A DNA stretch of 25,713 nucleotides from Opitutia bacterium (GTDB taxonomy: Bacteria; Verrucomicrobiota; Verrucomicrobiae; Opitutales; Opitutaceae), in NCBI GenBank assembly GCA_947442255.1, contig CANEVO010000058.1, forward strand, positions 1 through 25,713, read 5' to 3'. Shown one piece after another: positions 24,215 to 25,713 of this stretch. The translations under genes and the position numbers were made by a program. Below the pieces are notes generated by a model. That model saw only the letters and a program-made list of their open reading frames with translations. It searched no databases and had not been told where the DNA came from. Every line of letters starts with the position of its first letter. Position 1 is the first letter of the stretch.

Positions 24215-24263
24215 GGGTTTCACCCAGCGAAAACCAGATCGGGATTTTGCGCAGCAAAATCCC
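24215..24263. repeat. Two GC-NNN-GC family hairpins in the rsmE leader
   Basis: 24241-24263 is a perfect 10-3-10 hairpin (left arm GGGATTTTGC, loop GCA). 24215-24235 is a degenerate 9-3-9 copy (7 of 9 pairs) whose GCGAAAACC arm equals that of the hairpin at 23349-23369; it ends exactly at the rsmE start codon. Both would be in the rsmE mRNA leader if transcription begins upstream of them. Confidence 0.65.
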
Positions 24264-24430
24264 CCACAGAAAGGGCTCCGGAATTTTACCCCGCCGCCCT
24301 TGCTGACTTGACCTGTAACGATGAACAAACTTGGCCGAATCAGAACCAATTGCCCAACCCGCGAAACACGCGCGGAGCGGACAGACGTTCAAAACGCGCG
24401 ACCATCCACAGGGTAGGGGCGAAAATTGCG

Positions 24431-24458
24431 TGGACAAGGTCACTGCCCAACCTACTTT
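24431..24458 (+). promoter_or_regulatory. Possible sigma-70-like promoter for tRNA-Leu
   Basis: TGGACA at 24431-24436 (5 of 6 to TTGACA) is followed after 16 nt by TACTTT at 24453-24458 (3 of 6 to TATAAT). Transcription would start a few bases before the tRNA at 24475. The -10 match is weak. Confidence 0.3.
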
Positions 24459-24474
24459 TCGCGGGCTGGCTCCA

Positions 24475-24559
24475 GCCCGGATGGCGGAATTGGCAGACGC
24501 AGCAGACTCAAAATCTGCCGCCGCAAGGCGTGTGGGTTCGATCCCCTCTCCGGGCACCA
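24475..24559 (+). tRNA. tRNA-Leu (anticodon CAA), CCA encoded
   Basis: The 7-bp acceptor stem GCCCGGA (24475-24481) pairs with TCCGGGC (24549-24555), then discriminator A and encoded CCA (24557-24559). The anticodon stem GCAGA/TCTGC encloses the loop CTCAAAA, anticodon CAA, which reads UUG. A long variable arm (CCGCCGCAAGGCG region) shows it is a class II tRNA, and GGTTCGATCCC is the T loop region. The A discriminator fits leucine. Confidence 0.96.
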
Positions 24560-24652
24560 GCTTTCGACGGCTGTTAGAATCGTTTACCAGTGGATAAGAC
24601 TAGAGGCGGGGGAGGGCTTCGGCGCATCATTGTCTAACCCCTCCCTCGATTT

Positions 24653-25375
24653 ATGGCCCCAACGTCGCAGCGTTCCCTGATCCAGCAGTTGTCGGAGTAC
24701 GACACCGCGTTGATCGCCAATACCATCGGCTACGTGGATCCCACGCCCGACCACGAATTCTACCTGGGGGGATCGATCGCCTCGGTCACGCCGACGCTCG
24801 GACCGACCGTCGGCCTGGCCGTGACCTGCGAGGTCGACACGAGTTCGCCGGGCGGGTCGTCCAGCATGGATTTGTATTTCCAGATGCTGAAGGAAATGCA
24901 GGCGATGAACGTGCCGGTGGTGCTGGTGGCGAAGACCGTCGGTTCCCGCCCCGACCACGAATGCGTCCTCGGTGACGGCATGGCGAAGATGCTGCACGGG
25001 GCCGGCTGCGTGGGTTGCATCACCGATGGGGGTGTCCGCGACGTCGAGGGCATGCTGACGGTACCGTTTGCCGCGTATAGCCGAGGCCGGACGATCCATC
25101 ATTGCGCGATTCGCTTCAAGACGATCAATCAGCCGATCCAGATCGGCGGCATCACGGTGAATCCGGGCGATATGATCCACGCCAACCTCGGCGGCGTGAT
25201 CAAGATCCCCGCCGCGTGCCTAGAGAAGTTGCCGGAGCGCTGCGCGGCGATGCGGGCGTTCGAGCACGATGTCCACTGCGTGTGGCGGCAGACCGCCCTG
25301 TCGATCGACGAGAAGCGCGCGGCGGTGGGACCGTTGCTGAAAAAATATCAACTCACGCCTTACCCGCGGGCCTAG
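24653..25375 (+). CDS. RraA family protein
   Basis: A 240-residue protein of the RraA/HMG aldolase fold. The core LGDGMAKMLHGAGCVGCITDGGVRD (in two blocks, about residues 103-127) carries the Gly-rich loop and the Asp-Gly and Arg-Asp residues of the family. VNPGDMIHANLGGVIKIPA near residue 180 is also typical. Members either bind RNase E (RraA) or act as metal-dependent 4-hydroxy-4-methyl-2-oxoglutarate or oxaloacetate-type lyases. The Arg-Asp and later Asp-containing motifs make an aldolase or decarboxylase role plausible, but the substrate is unknown. ATG 24653. It ends in TAG with a possible terminator at 25563-25611. Confidence 0.9.
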   Translation: MAPTSQRSLIQQLSEYDTALIANTIGYVDPTPDHEFYLGGSIASVTPTLGPTVGLAVTCEVDTSSPGGSSSMDLYFQMLKEMQAMNVPVVLVAKTVGSRPDHECVLGDGMAKMLHGAGCVGCITDGGVRDVEGMLTVPFAAYSRGRTIHHCAIRFKTINQPIQIGGITVNPGDMIHANLGGVIKIPAACLEKLPERCAAMRAFEHDVHCVWRQTALSIDEKRAAVGPLLKKYQLTPYPRA

Positions 25376-25562
25376 GCGCCGGCCTCGCGGCTCGCCGATG
25401 GCACGGACTCGCCCGGCAGGCTGTTGGCGGCGCAGGCCAACCAGGCCCGGCTCGAGCAGGATGGCAGCGATGTCACGAGTCTGTTGGTGCGGGTCCGCTG
25501 AAGCGCGCACTCCCGCCAACAGCTCACGCCCTCGCGGAGATGGATTTCTCAGCGGACTGCTT

Positions 25563-25611
25563 GAGCGCTTCTCGGCGCCGGCGGTCCCTCCGGCCGCCAG
25601 CGCTCTCTTTT
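25563..25611 (+). terminator. Possible intrinsic terminator downstream of the RraA gene
   Basis: GAGCGCT (25563-25569) pairs with AGCGCTC (25599-25605), with further GC-rich pairing inside, followed by TCTTTT (25606-25611). The T-run is on the plus strand, so it would serve the RraA transcript. It is about 190 nt past the stop. The 25376-25562 stretch shows no gene. Confidence 0.4.
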
Positions 25612-25639
25612 GCTCATCCGCCAGCGAACGGGAAGCGTC

Positions 25640-25713
25640 TCACAGTTGGTGATACGATCGCTGTTTGCGGTAATGGAGAGGCGTGCAGCCGACAATTTTC
25701 CGGAACACCGCGA
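25640..25713 (-). CDS. AraC family transcriptional regulator, C-terminal end (partial)
   Basis: Reading the minus strand from the right edge gives VFRKIVGCTPLHYRKQRS and a few more residues to the TGA at 25640-25642. This is the end of the second helix-turn-helix of AraC/XylS regulators (FxxxFKxxxGxTPxxYR). The rest of the gene lies outside the window. It is convergent with the RraA gene, so a regulatory link is not implied. Confidence 0.75.
   Translation of the reverse strand, partial: AVFRKIVGCTPLHYRKQRSYHQL

Noticed and set aside
25376..25501. In-frame 41-codon continuation after the RraA TAG stop
   Set aside because: The RraA protein already has full family length and the extension has no recognisable motif; an open stretch of this size is expected in GC-rich DNA.

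Overview
The window is GC-rich chromosomal DNA that looks like a member of the Verrucomicrobiota, most likely Opitutaceae-like. The reasons are the combination of a PVC-type DUF1592 cytochrome, a DUF3500 protein, a TIGR03790-type gene and a DUF6941 protein with bacterial housekeeping genes, high GC codon use, and intergenic DNA packed with small palindromic repeats. The taxonomic call is an inference from gene content. No phage, CRISPR array, rRNA operon or complete insertion sequence was found.

Layout. 1-305: repeats, no gene. 306-897: a small integrase-N-terminus-like protein whose long leader holds a possible structured RNA and a strong terminator. 898-2496: a secreted DUF3500 protein divergent from an IscA/ErpA-type Fe-S carrier. 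2595-5923: infC, a cell-wall amidase, an S1/P1-nuclease-like secreted protein and crcB. 5920-7722: a TIGR03790 gene broken by an in-frame amber codon, convergent with clpP (7723-8385). 8463-12075: guanine deaminase divergent from malate synthase A and an allantoinase-like protein, a group that fits purine catabolism feeding glyoxylate into malate. 12346-16928: proA divergent from a large DUF1592 cytochrome, with two near-identical palindromic sites between them. 17181-19018: a PfkB/adenosine-kinase-like gene after a DUF6941 gene, and a small membrane protein. 19151-23348: pyrG, kdsA, a stand-alone lipoyl plus E3-binding protein, and a KAS III (FabH-like) enzyme. 23459-25713: rsmE, tRNA-Leu(CAA), an RraA-family protein and the tail of an AraC-family regulator.

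The most notable signals are: (1) an allantoinase-like protein in which two of the six expected metal ligands are replaced (first His of HxH to Arg, carbamylated Lys to His); (2) a mini-E2 with lipoyl and E3-binding domains but no acyltransferase domain, directly upstream of a KAS III gene; (3) a family of 21-23 nt hairpins with different arms but fixed geometry (9-10 bp arm, 3-nt loop, always closed by GC-NNN-GC), four of which fill the gap downstream of rsmE and two of which lie immediately upstream of it; (4) REP-like elements with GTAG/GTGG heads arranged as inverted pairs, with compensatory changes in their stems; (5) a matched pair of 19-bp operator-like palindromes.
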